A stretch of 64,000 nt of DNA from an uncultured Oscillospiraceae bacterium (GTDB lineage Bacteria; Bacillota; Clostridia; Oscillospirales; Acutalibacteraceae): the NCBI GenBank assembly GCA_948471205.1, contig CAOKRT010000002.1, positions 1-64,000 on the forward strand. The letters are read 5' to 3'. How positions within the stretch are numbered: position 1 is the first letter of the stretch; each line of letters begins with the position of its first letter. The notes beneath the pieces were generated by a model, which was given only the letters and a program-made list of their open reading frames with translations, ran no database searches and was not told the origin of the DNA. This document shows, piece after piece, positions 45,430 through 54,044 of the stretch. The position numbers and the translations under genes were made by a program.

Positions 45430-45609
45430 AAATCATTCTCCTTTTCTGCTAAAATTGATTACTATTATCCTATGCATTTTTTATGGTTTTGTATAACTGA
45501 TAACCGTTTGCTTTTTCTCATTGTCTGTCTCTGTGATGAAACGTCTTGTGAATTTTCAGTTTTAAAATTCAATATTTATTATGAAAAGAAGAAATTGTCC
45601 CCAAAAAGC

Positions 45610-45657
45610 AAAACACCGTTTAGTCCACCTCCATGAGCTGAATTTCAACGGTGTTTT
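45610..45657 (-). terminator. 11-bp hairpin with a 26-nt loop upstream of the esterase
   Basis: AAAACACCGTT and its complement are perfect; on the minus strand GCTTTTT follows. The loop contains GGAGGTGG. It could be a second terminator behind the tRNA gene. The 180 nt between it and the esterase hold only very short open frames and nothing I recognise. Confidence 0.5.
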
Positions 45658-45675
45658 CTGATTATTCTAAAAAGA

Positions 45676-45702
45676 ATCCCGCATGCAAATTGCATGCGGG
45701 AT
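45676..45702 (-). terminator. Terminator of the tRNA-Ser gene
   Basis: A perfect 12-bp stem (ATCCCGCATGCA with complement) with an AAT loop, followed on the minus strand by TCTTTTTAG, six bases after the tRNA 3' end. Confidence 0.92.
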
Positions 45703-45707
45703 CAGCT

Positions 45708-45800
45708 TGGCGCAGATGAAGGGATTTGAACCCTTGAAACGGTGTTCGCCGTTTACACGATTTCCAATCGTGCTCCTTCGGCCAGCTCGGACACATCTGC
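45708..45800 (-). tRNA. tRNA-Ser (anticodon GGA)
   Basis: Minus strand: acceptor GCAGATG pairs with CATCTGC, the discriminator is G and CCA is encoded. The anticodon arm CACGATT-GGA-AATCGTG gives GGA, reading UCC/UCU. The long variable arm (AAACGGCGAACACCGTTT region) is typical of class II serine tRNAs, and the T arm GGGTTCAAATCCC is normal. Length 93 nt with CCA. Confidence 0.97.
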
Positions 45801-45869
45801 AAATATTAAAAATGATGGGAATCAGGGGCGGATTAAATCCGCCCCTATAATTTACTATATTTTTATGAA

Positions 45870-47312
45870 TTAGTCAAGAGTTTCTGCAAACTGATTTAAT
45901 TTTATTTCAAATTTATCCTTTGGCTGCTCTTTCGGAACTTCAATAGGGTAGTTTCCTGTAAAGCAGCCGTTACAAAAACCTATATAGGAATTTTCGGCAA
46001 GTTTATGCGTTGCTTCAACAGAAAGATAGGCAAGAGAATCCACACCGATTCTTTCTGCTATTTCTTCTACAGTGCTGCACTGACAGGCTATCAGATTTTC
46101 CCGGCTGTCCACATCCGTGCCGAAATAACAGGGAAACCTGAACGGCGGCGAGGAAACACGCATATGCACTTCCTTTGCTCCCGCTTCGCGCAGTAGCTTC
46201 ACAATTCTTGCACAGGTAGTTCCCCTTACGATTGAATCGTCAATCATAATCACGCGTTTTCCGTTTATATTTTCCTTTACGGCATTCAGCTTTATTCTAA
46301 CAGAATCCGTGCGTTGCTCCTGGCTGGGCTGTATAAAGCTTCTGCCGATATATTTATTTTTGATAAAGCCTACACCATAGGGTATCCCGCTTTGCTGTGC
46401 GTATCCAAGTGCTGCATCAAGCCCCGAATCCGGCACACCGATAACTATATCTGCATCAACAGGGCTTTCTTTTGCAAGAAATGCGCCCGCCTTCATTCTT
46501 GCATGCTGAACACAGGCACCCTCAATAAGGGAATCCGGCCGTGCAAAATAAATATATTCAAACACACACATAGCACTCTTTTTGCCGCAGTGCGTTGTAT
46601 CTGATTTTATGCCGTTGCGGCTGATTGTGATAATTTCACCGGGTCTGACATCACGAATCAACCGTGCATTAACAGCATCCAGAGCGCAGGATTCCGATGA
46701 AACGCAATATGCACCATCCTTTGTTTTTCCTATGCAAAGCGGACGGAAGCCCATCGGATCACGGAAAGCAATCAGTTTTGTAGCTGTCATCACCACACAG
46801 GAATATGCACCTTTTAAATATTTCATAACCTTTTGAACAGCTTCTTCCGTGCTTTTGCTGACAAGACGCTGTGTTACGATTGAATAGGCAATCGCTTCCG
46901 TGTCTGAGGTGCCGTGAAAAATAGCACCACCCAATTCAAACTGTCTTCTTAAATCAAAAGCATTCACCAGATTTCCGTTATGCGCAACAGCAAGATTTCC
47001 CTTGATATGCCTGATAACAAGCGGCTGAATATTATTTGGATTTTTCCCGCCGGTTGTTGAATAGCGCACATGACCGATTGCCATATTGCCATGTCCGAGT
47101 GACTTGAGGCTTTCCTGCGTAAACACATCGGGAACCAACCCGTCACCTCTGTGATGCGTAAAAACACCGTCATCATTAACAGAAATTCCGCATGCCTCCT
47201 GTCCCCTGTGCTGAAGTGCATAAAGTGCAAGATAAACCGAATGTGCAACAGCTGAAGTTTTTGTTTCAAATATGCCGAAAACGCCGCATTCCTCGTGTAG
47301 TGAATGAAACAT
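45870..47312 (-). CDS. purF: Amidophosphoribosyltransferase
   Basis: 480 aa. A short propeptide MFHSLHEE precedes the glutaminase nucleophile Cys9 (ECGVFGIF), so self-cleavage is expected. The class II glutaminase domain is followed by a phosphoribosyltransferase domain with PRPP loop VIMIDDSIVRGTT. Four cysteines around FRFPCYF, ACQCS and CNGCF probably bind the Fe-S cluster seen in Bacillus-type PurF. It transfers glutamine amide nitrogen to PRPP, the first purine step. It is placed 21 nt after the split glutamate synthase genes instead of in a pur operon. Confidence 0.96.
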   Translation of the reverse strand: MFHSLHEECGVFGIFETKTSAVAHSVYLALYALQHRGQEACGISVNDDGVFTHHRGDGLVPDVFTQESLKSLGHGNMAIGHVRYSTTGGKNPNNIQPLVIRHIKGNLAVAHNGNLVNAFDLRRQFELGGAIFHGTSDTEAIAYSIVTQRLVSKSTEEAVQKVMKYLKGAYSCVVMTATKLIAFRDPMGFRPLCIGKTKDGAYCVSSESCALDAVNARLIRDVRPGEIITISRNGIKSDTTHCGKKSAMCVFEYIYFARPDSLIEGACVQHARMKAGAFLAKESPVDADIVIGVPDSGLDAALGYAQQSGIPYGVGFIKNKYIGRSFIQPSQEQRTDSVRIKLNAVKENINGKRVIMIDDSIVRGTTCARIVKLLREAGAKEVHMRVSSPPFRFPCYFGTDVDSRENLIACQCSTVEEIAERIGVDSLAYLSVEATHKLAENSYIGFCNGCFTGNYPIEVPKEQPKDKFEIKLNQFAETLD

Positions 47313-47333
47313 TGGTTATACTTCCTTTATAAA

Positions 47334-48068
47334 TTAATTTGCCGTATATAAATTTGCATACGGTCTTGAAGTGGCAGGAACAAGCTTTTTAAACGGTTTT
47401 TCCATAATTTCATTATAATTTGCTTTAAAACAGCGGCAGTATTTTTTTACAAGGGCTTCCAGCTCTTTTTTATCTTCTGCCGTAAGTTCTTCCACTTTTA
47501 TATTGGATGACAGATTCACCTTGGGAAAACTTCCCCTTATAATGATTTTTCCGCCGTGCATACCTGAAGCGCAATGCGTGCCGAACAGTTTTTCTCCCCT
47601 TTTCATACCAAGCCCGAGAAGCAAAATCGTTCCCCCTGCCATATATTCACCGAGGAAAGAACCTGCATTCTGCCCGATAACAAGCACCGGCTTCATCGCT
47701 TCAAATTCCTTCATATGTATGCCGCCGCGGCAGGCAACATTATCCCTTATAAAAATCTGACCGTCACGCATACCGTAGCCCATTGCATCGCCGCTATGCC
47801 CATGAACGATAATTTCTCCGCCATTCATTGTATTGCCCACAGCATCCTGACAGTTTCCGAATACTTCAATTTTTCCACCGTCAAGATAACATGCCATATC
47901 GTTTCCCGGTGTTCCGTATATTTCTATTTTTTTGCCTTTTTCCAACGCACAGCCTATATAGCGCTGACCGTTTACATTTTTTACAACGGCTTTATCTGTT
48001 TTTGCAAGCTGTGCTTTTATCAGCTCATTCACTTTTTCATAACGCGCAAGCCCTGCTTCTATTGCCAT
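47334..48068 (-). CDS. Glutamate synthase GXGXG-domain subunit (split GltB, C-terminal part)
   Basis: 244 aa. It has the right-handed beta-helix repeat pattern with recurring G-x-x-G-x-G: IYGTPGNDMACYLDGGKIEVFG, MNGGEIIVHGHSGDAMGYGM and MAGGTILLLGLG. This is the C-terminal structural domain of glutamate synthase as a separate protein, the arrangement found in archaea and some anaerobes. It follows the FMN subunit gene by 12 nt. It should join the other two subunits in one complex; no small pyridine-nucleotide subunit (GltD) is adjacent. Confidence 0.92.
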   Translation of the reverse strand: MAIEAGLARYEKVNELIKAQLAKTDKAVVKNVNGQRYIGCALEKGKKIEIYGTPGNDMACYLDGGKIEVFGNCQDAVGNTMNGGEIIVHGHSGDAMGYGMRDGQIFIRDNVACRGGIHMKEFEAMKPVLVIGQNAGSFLGEYMAGGTILLLGLGMKRGEKLFGTHCASGMHGGKIIIRGSFPKVNLSSNIKVEELTAEDKKELEALVKKYCRCFKANYNEIMEKPFKKLVPATSRPYANLYTAN

Positions 48069-48080
48069 AATGAATCCTCC

Positions 48081-49580
48081 TTATTCACCTGCATGCTTTA
48101 TACCGAGTATGGAAAGTTCTTTTTCATTTAAGCCTATACCGCGAAGCATAAGTCTGTTTCCGCGAAGCGAATCTATGGAATTGATACCCATTCCACCCAT
48201 AATTTCCTTTATTTCATGATTCCATGCAGAAACCAGATTAACAACTCTTTGCGCCGCTTCTTCAGGATGAAGCCTTGCCGTAAGTTCAGGACGCTGTGTA
48301 GCAATTCCCCAGTTACATCTGCCTGTATTGCAGGTCTGACACATATGACAGCCCATTGCTATCAGCGCTGCAGTTGCAATATAACAGGCATCGGCGCCAA
48401 GTGCAATCGCTTTAACTATATCCGAGGAACAACGGAAAGAACCGGAGGCAATCAAAGACACTCTGGAACGGATGCCCTCGTCCCTTAATCTCTGATCTGC
48501 TGCTGCAAGAGCAAGCTCAATCGGAATGCCCACATTATCCCTTATTCTTGTAGGCGCAGCACCTGTACCTCCTCTGAAACCGTCTATTACAACAATATCC
48601 GCACCTGCTCGGGCAACGCCGGATGCAATCGCAGCAATATTATGCACAGCGGCAATTTTAACAGCAACAGGCTTTTTTCCGTTTGTTGCCTGCTTTAAGG
48701 ACCAGATAAGCTGCCTTAAATCCTCAATTGAATATATATCATGGTGCGGTGCAGGAGATATTGCATCTGAGCCTATGGGAATCATACGCGCATTTGAAAC
48801 CTCAATATTCACCTTTTCTCCGGGCAGATGACCGCCGATGCCGGGCTTTGCACCCTGCCCTATTTTAATCTCAATAAATTTTGAATTTTCAAGATAATCC
48901 CTGTATACGCCGAATCGCCCTGATGCAACCTGAACAACAGCACAGCCGCTGTATTCGGAAAGCGCGCTGTGAAATCCGCCTTCGCCTGTGTTAAACAGAG
49001 TCCCAAGCTGTTCTGCAGCTATGGCAAGCGCTTTCTGCGTATTCATACTGATGGAGCCGAAGGACATTGCCGAAAACATAACCGGTGTTTCAATCATAAC
49101 CTGCGGCGGCATCTGCATATTAAGCTTGCCTTTTTTCTCAACTTCTATTTTTTCCGGCCTGCTGCCGAGAATAGTGCGGATTTCCATAGGCTCACGAAGC
49201 GGATCTATGGACGGATTTGTAACCTGTGAGGCATTAAGCAGTATTTTATCCCAGTAAACCGGATAAGGCTGCGGATTTCCCATGGCAGAAAGCAGAGTGG
49301 AGCCTGTATTTGCCTGGCGGCATATTTCCTGCTGATACTGCGGTGTCCAGTTTGCATTATCGCGGTAATCACATACATACTTTTCAATCCGCAGAGCTTT
49401 CTTAGGACATATTGCCACACATCTGTGGCATGCAACACAGTTATCCGATAATGATAAAACCTTTTTGCCGTCTGCAAAAAAATGACATTCGTTGGCACAT
49501 TCCTTAACACAAATACCGCAGTTTACACACAAATCCTTATCGCGAACAACCGTAAATCTGCGCGGAATATAATCAATCAT
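48081..49580 (-). CDS. Glutamate synthase FMN/Fe-S subunit (split GltB, central part)
   Basis: 499 aa from ATG 49580, with AAAGGAGG nine bases upstream inside the end of the preceding gene. Two ferredoxin-type 4Fe-4S motifs open it (CVNCGICVKEC and CVACHRCVAICPK, about residues 18-65). The FMN-binding synthase barrel contains GEGGFHSALSEY, IKIGQGAKPGIGGHLPG, DGFRGGTGAAP and CHMCQTCNTGRCNWGIATQ. It makes glutamate from 2-oxoglutarate and ammonia supplied by the glutaminase subunit. The fused ferredoxin domain suggests ferredoxin or an unlinked reductase as electron donor. Confidence 0.95.
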   Translation of the reverse strand: MIDYIPRRFTVVRDKDLCVNCGICVKECANECHFFADGKKVLSLSDNCVACHRCVAICPKKALRIEKYVCDYRDNANWTPQYQQEICRQANTGSTLLSAMGNPQPYPVYWDKILLNASQVTNPSIDPLREPMEIRTILGSRPEKIEVEKKGKLNMQMPPQVMIETPVMFSAMSFGSISMNTQKALAIAAEQLGTLFNTGEGGFHSALSEYSGCAVVQVASGRFGVYRDYLENSKFIEIKIGQGAKPGIGGHLPGEKVNIEVSNARMIPIGSDAISPAPHHDIYSIEDLRQLIWSLKQATNGKKPVAVKIAAVHNIAAIASGVARAGADIVVIDGFRGGTGAAPTRIRDNVGIPIELALAAADQRLRDEGIRSRVSLIASGSFRCSSDIVKAIALGADACYIATAALIAMGCHMCQTCNTGRCNWGIATQRPELTARLHPEEAAQRVVNLVSAWNHEIKEIMGGMGINSIDSLRGNRLMLRGIGLNEKELSILGIKHAGE

Positions 49581-50682
49581 CCTCTTCATCCTCCTTTGCA
49601 GCAATTTCAAGCGGAATAAAAACAGGCTCTGCCCCGCTTACAGACCAGACCTTGTCAGGCTTCGGGCAAATAATCCGTATAGCAGATTCCTCCGAAGCAA
49701 AATAGGCGCGTGTACCTTTTGTGGCAGCGGTAAGGGAACGCAGCTTAAGCCTGTCATTTATTGCAAGAAGCCCTTTATTTGAACCGAGAATAACAGAAAA
49801 AGGGCCATTTACAAGTGCAGCATTATAAATAGAACGCAAAGCAGTAAAATATTCTTTTTTATCACGGTCCATTCGGTCTATTTCCTCCCATTCGGGTGCC
49901 GTAAGAACATCTGCTGCAACTTCAACCGGAAGCTTGTGATGGCGAAGAAGATGGTCAAAAAGATATGTAATAACTTCCGTATCCGTCTGCATTGTGCAAA
50001 CATATCCGAACTGTTCAATATATCTCCTGTTTGTGTCATAGGATGAAATTTCGCCGTTATGCACAATAGACCAATCCAGAATATTGAACGGATGAGAACC
50101 ACCCCACCAGCCCGGCGTATTTGTGGGAAACCGACCGTGAGCCGTCCAAAGATAAGCGTTATACTGATCCAGCATATAGAATTCACCCACATCCTCCGGA
50201 TAACCTACAGCCTTGAAGCAACCCATATTTTTTCCGCTTGAAAAAATAAATGCGCCCTCAATGCTCTGATTAACCTTCATAACACACTGAACCGTATATT
50301 CCTGCTCATCCAGCCTTGCTTCCTTCATTCGCACCTTATTCGGTTTTGCAAAATAGCGCCAAATGTCAGGGCCGTTTGCAATAGCCACTATCTTTTTTGT
50401 GGGTATTTTTTCGGAAACATCCACATTAAAATGCCTGAACATAAAATCCTCACATTGTATTTTTGCCTGCGGTGTATCATAAAACACATGAAAGGCATAT
50501 GAATCGGCATGTTCAGGATAAATGCCGTATGCAGCAAATCCCCCTCCGAGACCGTTTGAACGGTCATGCATAAGTGCAATAGATTTTATGATTTCCGATC
50601 CGTTGATTTTACCGCCTTTTCTGTCTATAATTGCGGCAATAGCACAGCCGGACGGAATTCTTATCTGTCCTTCTTTCAGCAT
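49573..50682 (-). CDS. Glutamate synthase glutaminase subunit (split GltB, N-terminal part)
   Basis: 369 aa. This is a class II glutamine amidotransferase (Ntn hydrolase) domain: nucleophile Cys13 in RIPSGCAIAAI after a 12-residue propeptide, HGRFPTNT, and HNGEISSYDTNRRYIE. The usual start Met-Cys is replaced by an internal Cys, so N-terminal processing is needed. It releases ammonia from glutamine for the FMN subunit. GGAGGAGCC precedes the ATG; its end overlaps the next gene by eight bases. First gene of the four-gene operon ending with purF. Confidence 0.93.
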   Translation of the reverse strand: MLKEGQIRIPSGCAIAAIIDRKGGKINGSEIIKSIALMHDRSNGLGGGFAAYGIYPEHADSYAFHVFYDTPQAKIQCEDFMFRHFNVDVSEKIPTKKIVAIANGPDIWRYFAKPNKVRMKEARLDEQEYTVQCVMKVNQSIEGAFIFSSGKNMGCFKAVGYPEDVGEFYMLDQYNAYLWTAHGRFPTNTPGWWGGSHPFNILDWSIVHNGEISSYDTNRRYIEQFGYVCTMQTDTEVITYLFDHLLRHHKLPVEVAADVLTAPEWEEIDRMDRDKKEYFTALRSIYNAALVNGPFSVILGSNKGLLAINDRLKLRSLTAATKGTRAYFASEESAIRIICPKPDKVWSVSGAEPVFIPLEIAAKEDEEDD

Positions 50683-51007
50683 ATATGGCTCCTCCTGTTA
50701 TTTCAAATTAAATAAATTATAAAACTATCTTTTTTCAATGGCAATAAAACACAGTAAATTTCATCATTTTATAGAAAAATATATCCGTTTGCCTTTCAAT
50801 ATATAGAATATTTTACAAATAATCGCTTTTGCCGTTATTTTGCATAAATAATCCGCTGTAAATTTTAAACAAAACAATTTCTTTTGTTAAACATATATAA
50901 GTTTTCACTGCTTTCTATAATTAACAAAGTCTGGGATTCTTTTTGCATAAATTTGACACATCATCACTTTTCGTCTATAATTTCAAAAGTGAAAGGTGAT
51001 GATTGTT
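50683..51007. promoter_or_regulatory. Divergent control region between glutamate synthase and GDPD genes
   Basis: A strongly A/T-rich stretch of 325 bp. Leftward: TTGCCA (50739-50744), 17 bp, TATAAT (50716-50721), 34 nt before the glutaminase subunit gene. Rightward: TTGACA (50953-50958), 17 bp, TATAAT (50976-50981), a consensus promoter. Between them a TTTAACAAAA/TTTTGTTTAAA inverted repeat lies near 50868-50896. I see no coding frame or RNA gene in it. Confidence 0.65.
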
Positions 51008-52024
51008 TTGGAAACAAAAACAAAAGAAAAGAAACATGCAGGTATTGGGAAGCGCATTTTTGCAGCCATTGGAATTATTCTTGCTTTCATAATTATAGCA
51101 GATATCATTTCAATAAACTGGCAATCCAATCCTAAAAATATAAAAACTTTCGAAAATGACAACAGCTATATTATGGGTATGGGCAATACACAGATCAGCG
51201 CCCACAGAAGCGGCGGCGGAATAATGCCGGAAGAAACGATGATGGCATTTAAAAACTGCGCGGAAAACCCTGCTTTTGAAATAGATGTATTTGAATTTGA
51301 CCTGCACATAACAAAGGATGATGTGTTGGTTCTTCTTCATGACGACACGCTTGACAGAACATCAAACAGTGCAGAAATCTTCGGCAAGGAAGAAGCCCGA
51401 CCGGAAGAATATACATATGACGAACTGAGAACCCTTAATATGGGTGCCAAATTTGCCGATGAAAACGGAAATATGCCTTATAAAGATATAGACAAGGACA
51501 ATGTTCCCGATGATATCAAGATTTTAAGAATTGAGGATGTACTTGACTATCTTACATCGGCCGGCGAATACGATTATATAATAGAAATTAAAAACAGCGG
51601 CGAACTTGGAAAAAAAGGCGTTGATATTCTTTACAATATTCTTGTTGACAAAAACCTTCTTGACTGCGTAATTTTTGGTTCATTCCATGAAGAAGTTTCA
51701 CATTATGTAGATGAAAAACATCCCGATTTAATGCGCAGTGCAACAATTAAAGAAGTACTTTCTTTCTGGACTGCCGCCCTTAGAAATGACAAGGATTTTA
51801 ACCCGGCTTATTCGGTTTTGCAGATTCCGTTCAATATGCCATACCGTATAGCCGCAAACCTTGGAACAGCACAGGTGATAAATTATGCTCATGAAAAAGG
51901 CATAGCTGTTCAGTATTGGACCATTAACAACGAAAAAGAAATGGAATATCTGCTTTCAGTGGGTGCCGACTGTATAATGACAGACTATCCCGATAAGCTT
52001 TATAAGATTTCAGAACAAAAATAA
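51008..52024 (+). CDS. Membrane-anchored glycerophosphodiester phosphodiesterase
   Basis: 338 aa from TTG 51008, which has AAAGGTGATG nine bases upstream; earlier GTG and ATG codons fall inside that site. An N-terminal membrane segment (about residues 16-35) is followed by a GDPD barrel: QISAHRSGGGIMPEET (His and metal site), FDLHITKDDVLVLLHDDTLDRT with the second catalytic His, and a C-terminal WTINNEKEMEYLLSVGADCIMTDYP. It splits glycerophosphodiesters to glycerol-3-phosphate and an alcohol, outside the membrane if the anchor is read correctly. It sits between nitrogen genes with no obvious functional tie. Confidence 0.93.
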   Translation: METKTKEKKHAGIGKRIFAAIGIILAFIIIADIISINWQSNPKNIKTFENDNSYIMGMGNTQISAHRSGGGIMPEETMMAFKNCAENPAFEIDVFEFDLHITKDDVLVLLHDDTLDRTSNSAEIFGKEEARPEEYTYDELRTLNMGAKFADENGNMPYKDIDKDNVPDDIKILRIEDVLDYLTSAGEYDYIIEIKNSGELGKKGVDILYNILVDKNLLDCVIFGSFHEEVSHYVDEKHPDLMRSATIKEVLSFWTAALRNDKDFNPAYSVLQIPFNMPYRIAANLGTAQVINYAHEKGIAVQYWTINNEKEMEYLLSVGADCIMTDYPDKLYKISEQK

Positions 52025-52034
52025 TAACATAACC

Positions 52035-52070
52035 AAAGGCGGCAATGCTCGGCAGAGCATTGCCGCCTTT
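52035..52070. terminator. Terminator between GDPD and amt genes
   Basis: AAAGGCGGCAATGCTC with exact complement and GGCA loop; the flanks are only short A and T tracts, so it may work for both convergent genes. Confidence 0.8.
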
Positions 52071-52103
52071 GACATTTATAAAACCACAACTGTTTTGTCT
52101 ATT

Positions 52104-53852
52104 TTAATCGTTGGCAAGGTCATCTTCTCCCTGAAGTGCATCAAAACCATGCTCTCCCGTGCGTACCTTTACCACATCTTCTATATCATAAACAAATATT
52201 TTACCGTCTCCTATATTGCCTGTATACAGCACCTGTCTTGCTGTGCTAACAACTGTTGAAACAGGCACCTTTGAAACAGCCATTTCCAGCTTCATCTTCG
52301 GATTCAGGCTAAGTTCTTCCACCGCAATGCCCCGGTACATTCTGCTGTGCCCCTTCTGTGCACCGCAGCCCATAACATTTGTTACCGTCATACCTGTTAC
52401 GCCTATGGCATTCATAGCCATTTTTACTTCCTCAAATTTAGAAGGATTGAATATCATAACAATGTTTGTAAGCTTTGATTCGGTATTTGCCGTATAGGTT
52501 TCAACAGGTACCGCTTTTTCAACAGAAACTTTCGGCATATCCTTTTCCGGATCGGCAGGAATTCCGCTATCAGATACGCCTGCAAAAGCAGGCATAAAAT
52601 CGGCATATGCAGCAGGCAGGTTATGCTCTGTTGCATCAAGCCCCTTGATTTCCTCTTCCTTGGAAACCCGCAGTCCGTTTGTTTTTTTTAGCAGGAAGAA
52701 AACAACTGTCATCGTAACAGCAGTCCATAATCCTACCGTTAAAACACCAAGTGCCTGCTTTCCGAGCAGGGCAAAACCGCCGCCGTAAAATAACCCGCTG
52801 AATGTGTCATTACTCGGAACGGCCGTATTGGCAAACAGCCCCACTGCAAGCGTACCCCATATTCCGTTAACTGCATGCACAGCTACAGCACCCACAGGAT
52901 CATCTATCTTGAACCTGATGTCAATAACCTCAACTGCAAGCACAACAAGAAATCCCGAAACAACCCCGATAATACAGGAACCGAGGGCATCCACAACATC
53001 ACAGCCTGCCGTTACGGCAACCAGACCCGCAAGTGAAGCATTCAGCGACATGGAAACATCCGGCTTTCCGTTCTTTATCCAAGTGAACAGCATTGCTGTG
53101 CAGGTTGCAAGCGCAGGTGCACATGTGGTTGTAAGAAAAATAGATGCAAGCTGATTGGTATCCACAGCTGCTGCGCCGTTAAAGCCGTACCAGCCGAACC
53201 ACAGAATAAACACACCGAGTGCGCCGAGCGTAAGGCTGTGTCCCGGAATTGCCTTTGCTTCCTTTTTACCTGTTTTTTTGTTTACAATATATTTTCCGAT
53301 ACGCGGTCCAACCATAACAGCACCGATAAATGCAGTTATTCCGCCCGCCATATGTATTGCGCACGAGCCTGCAAAATCGTGGAAACCAAGCTGTGCAAGC
53401 CAGCCGTTCGGATTCCATATCCATCCCGCTTCTATCGGATATACAACGGCACTGATTACGGCGCTGTATATGCAATAGGAGCTGAATTTTGTTCTTTCTG
53501 CCATTGCACCTGAAACAATTGTGGCCGCTGTTGCGCAGAAAACAAGATTAAATACAAAATTTGACCAATCGAAATTTGCATAGTCTTTAAACAAGCCAAG
53601 TGTTGGCATTCCGCAAAAGCCGCCCAAAACTTCTTCACCCATCATTAATCCAAAGCCCAGCAGCAGAAATACAGGTGTTCCGATACAAAAATCCATCAGG
53701 TTTTTCATAATAATATTTCCTGCATTTTTGGCTCTTGTGAAGCCTGTTTCCACCATAGCAAAACCGCACTGCATAAAGAACACAAGCGCCGCACCGATTA
53801 AAAACCATATACCGAACATACTGCTGTTCACAGCCTCTAAAATTTTTTCCAT
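52104..53852 (-). CDS. Ammonium transporter with fused C-terminal PII domain
   Basis: 582 aa. Residues 1 to about 410 form an Amt/Mep channel with about eleven membrane segments (FFMQCGFAMVETGFTRAKN, FDFAGSCAIHMAGG, GALGVFILWFGWYGFN, HAVNGIWGTLAVGLF with the pore His). A linker of about 60 residues leads to a PII (GlnB/GlnK) domain at about 465-575, starting LTNIVMIFNPSKFEEVK. PII proteins normally close Amt channels as separate trimers; here they are in one chain. The T-loop reads MYRGIAVEEL, lacking the Tyr51 used for uridylylation, so control is likely by ADP/ATP and 2-oxoglutarate only. AGGAGGACAC precedes the ATG. It lies downstream of glnA. Confidence 0.95.
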   Translation of the reverse strand: MEKILEAVNSSMFGIWFLIGAALVFFMQCGFAMVETGFTRAKNAGNIIMKNLMDFCIGTPVFLLLGFGLMMGEEVLGGFCGMPTLGLFKDYANFDWSNFVFNLVFCATAATIVSGAMAERTKFSSYCIYSAVISAVVYPIEAGWIWNPNGWLAQLGFHDFAGSCAIHMAGGITAFIGAVMVGPRIGKYIVNKKTGKKEAKAIPGHSLTLGALGVFILWFGWYGFNGAAAVDTNQLASIFLTTTCAPALATCTAMLFTWIKNGKPDVSMSLNASLAGLVAVTAGCDVVDALGSCIIGVVSGFLVVLAVEVIDIRFKIDDPVGAVAVHAVNGIWGTLAVGLFANTAVPSNDTFSGLFYGGGFALLGKQALGVLTVGLWTAVTMTVVFFLLKKTNGLRVSKEEEIKGLDATEHNLPAAYADFMPAFAGVSDSGIPADPEKDMPKVSVEKAVPVETYTANTESKLTNIVMIFNPSKFEEVKMAMNAIGVTGMTVTNVMGCGAQKGHSRMYRGIAVEELSLNPKMKLEMAVSKVPVSTVVSTARQVLYTGNIGDGKIFVYDIEDVVKVRTGEHGFDALQGEDDLAND

Positions 53853-53883
53853 TATGTGTCCTCCTCATTTATTTCTGAAAAAT

Positions 53884-53931
53884 TAAAAAAGGAGTGAATT
53901 TTACCGTGCAAAGCACAGCAAAACACACTCC
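53884..53931 (-). terminator. Terminator-like hairpin just ahead of amt
   Basis: On the minus strand GGAGTG...CACTCC enclose a second stem (GTGC-TTT-GCAC) and are followed by six T. It ends 31 nt before the amt ATG and lies inside its message, so it must be read through or controlled. Confidence 0.75.
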
Positions 53932-53947
53932 ATTGTGTATCTGCTAT

Positions 53948-53999
53948 GACCGGTGCAAACAATGTGCTTACACCGGTCTGTATACGGCATTTCTGCCGT
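53948..53999 (-). promoter_or_regulatory. Two further hairpins in the glnA-amt interval
   Basis: Minus strand: ACGGCA-GAAA-TGCCGT (53984-53999, a GNRA tetraloop) and GACCGGTG/CACCGGTC (53948-53978, 15-nt loop) precede the terminator-like hairpin. Part of the second stem could pair with the apex of the terminator instead, as in a switch. Confidence 0.5.
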
Positions 54000-54044
54000 C
54001 AGAGAGGGTGAATCAAAAGCCGATTGATTTCGTTTTTTTTGCCA

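Noticed and set aside
45430..45610. Hidden gene or insertion remnant between tRNA-Ser and the esterase
   Set aside because: Only frames below 20 codons without convincing ribosome sites; no inverted ends or target duplication seen.
53884..53999. ANTAR-type dual hairpin in the amt leader
   Set aside because: The hairpins do not have the required six-base loops with A at 1 and G at 4; kept only as unidentified leader structure.
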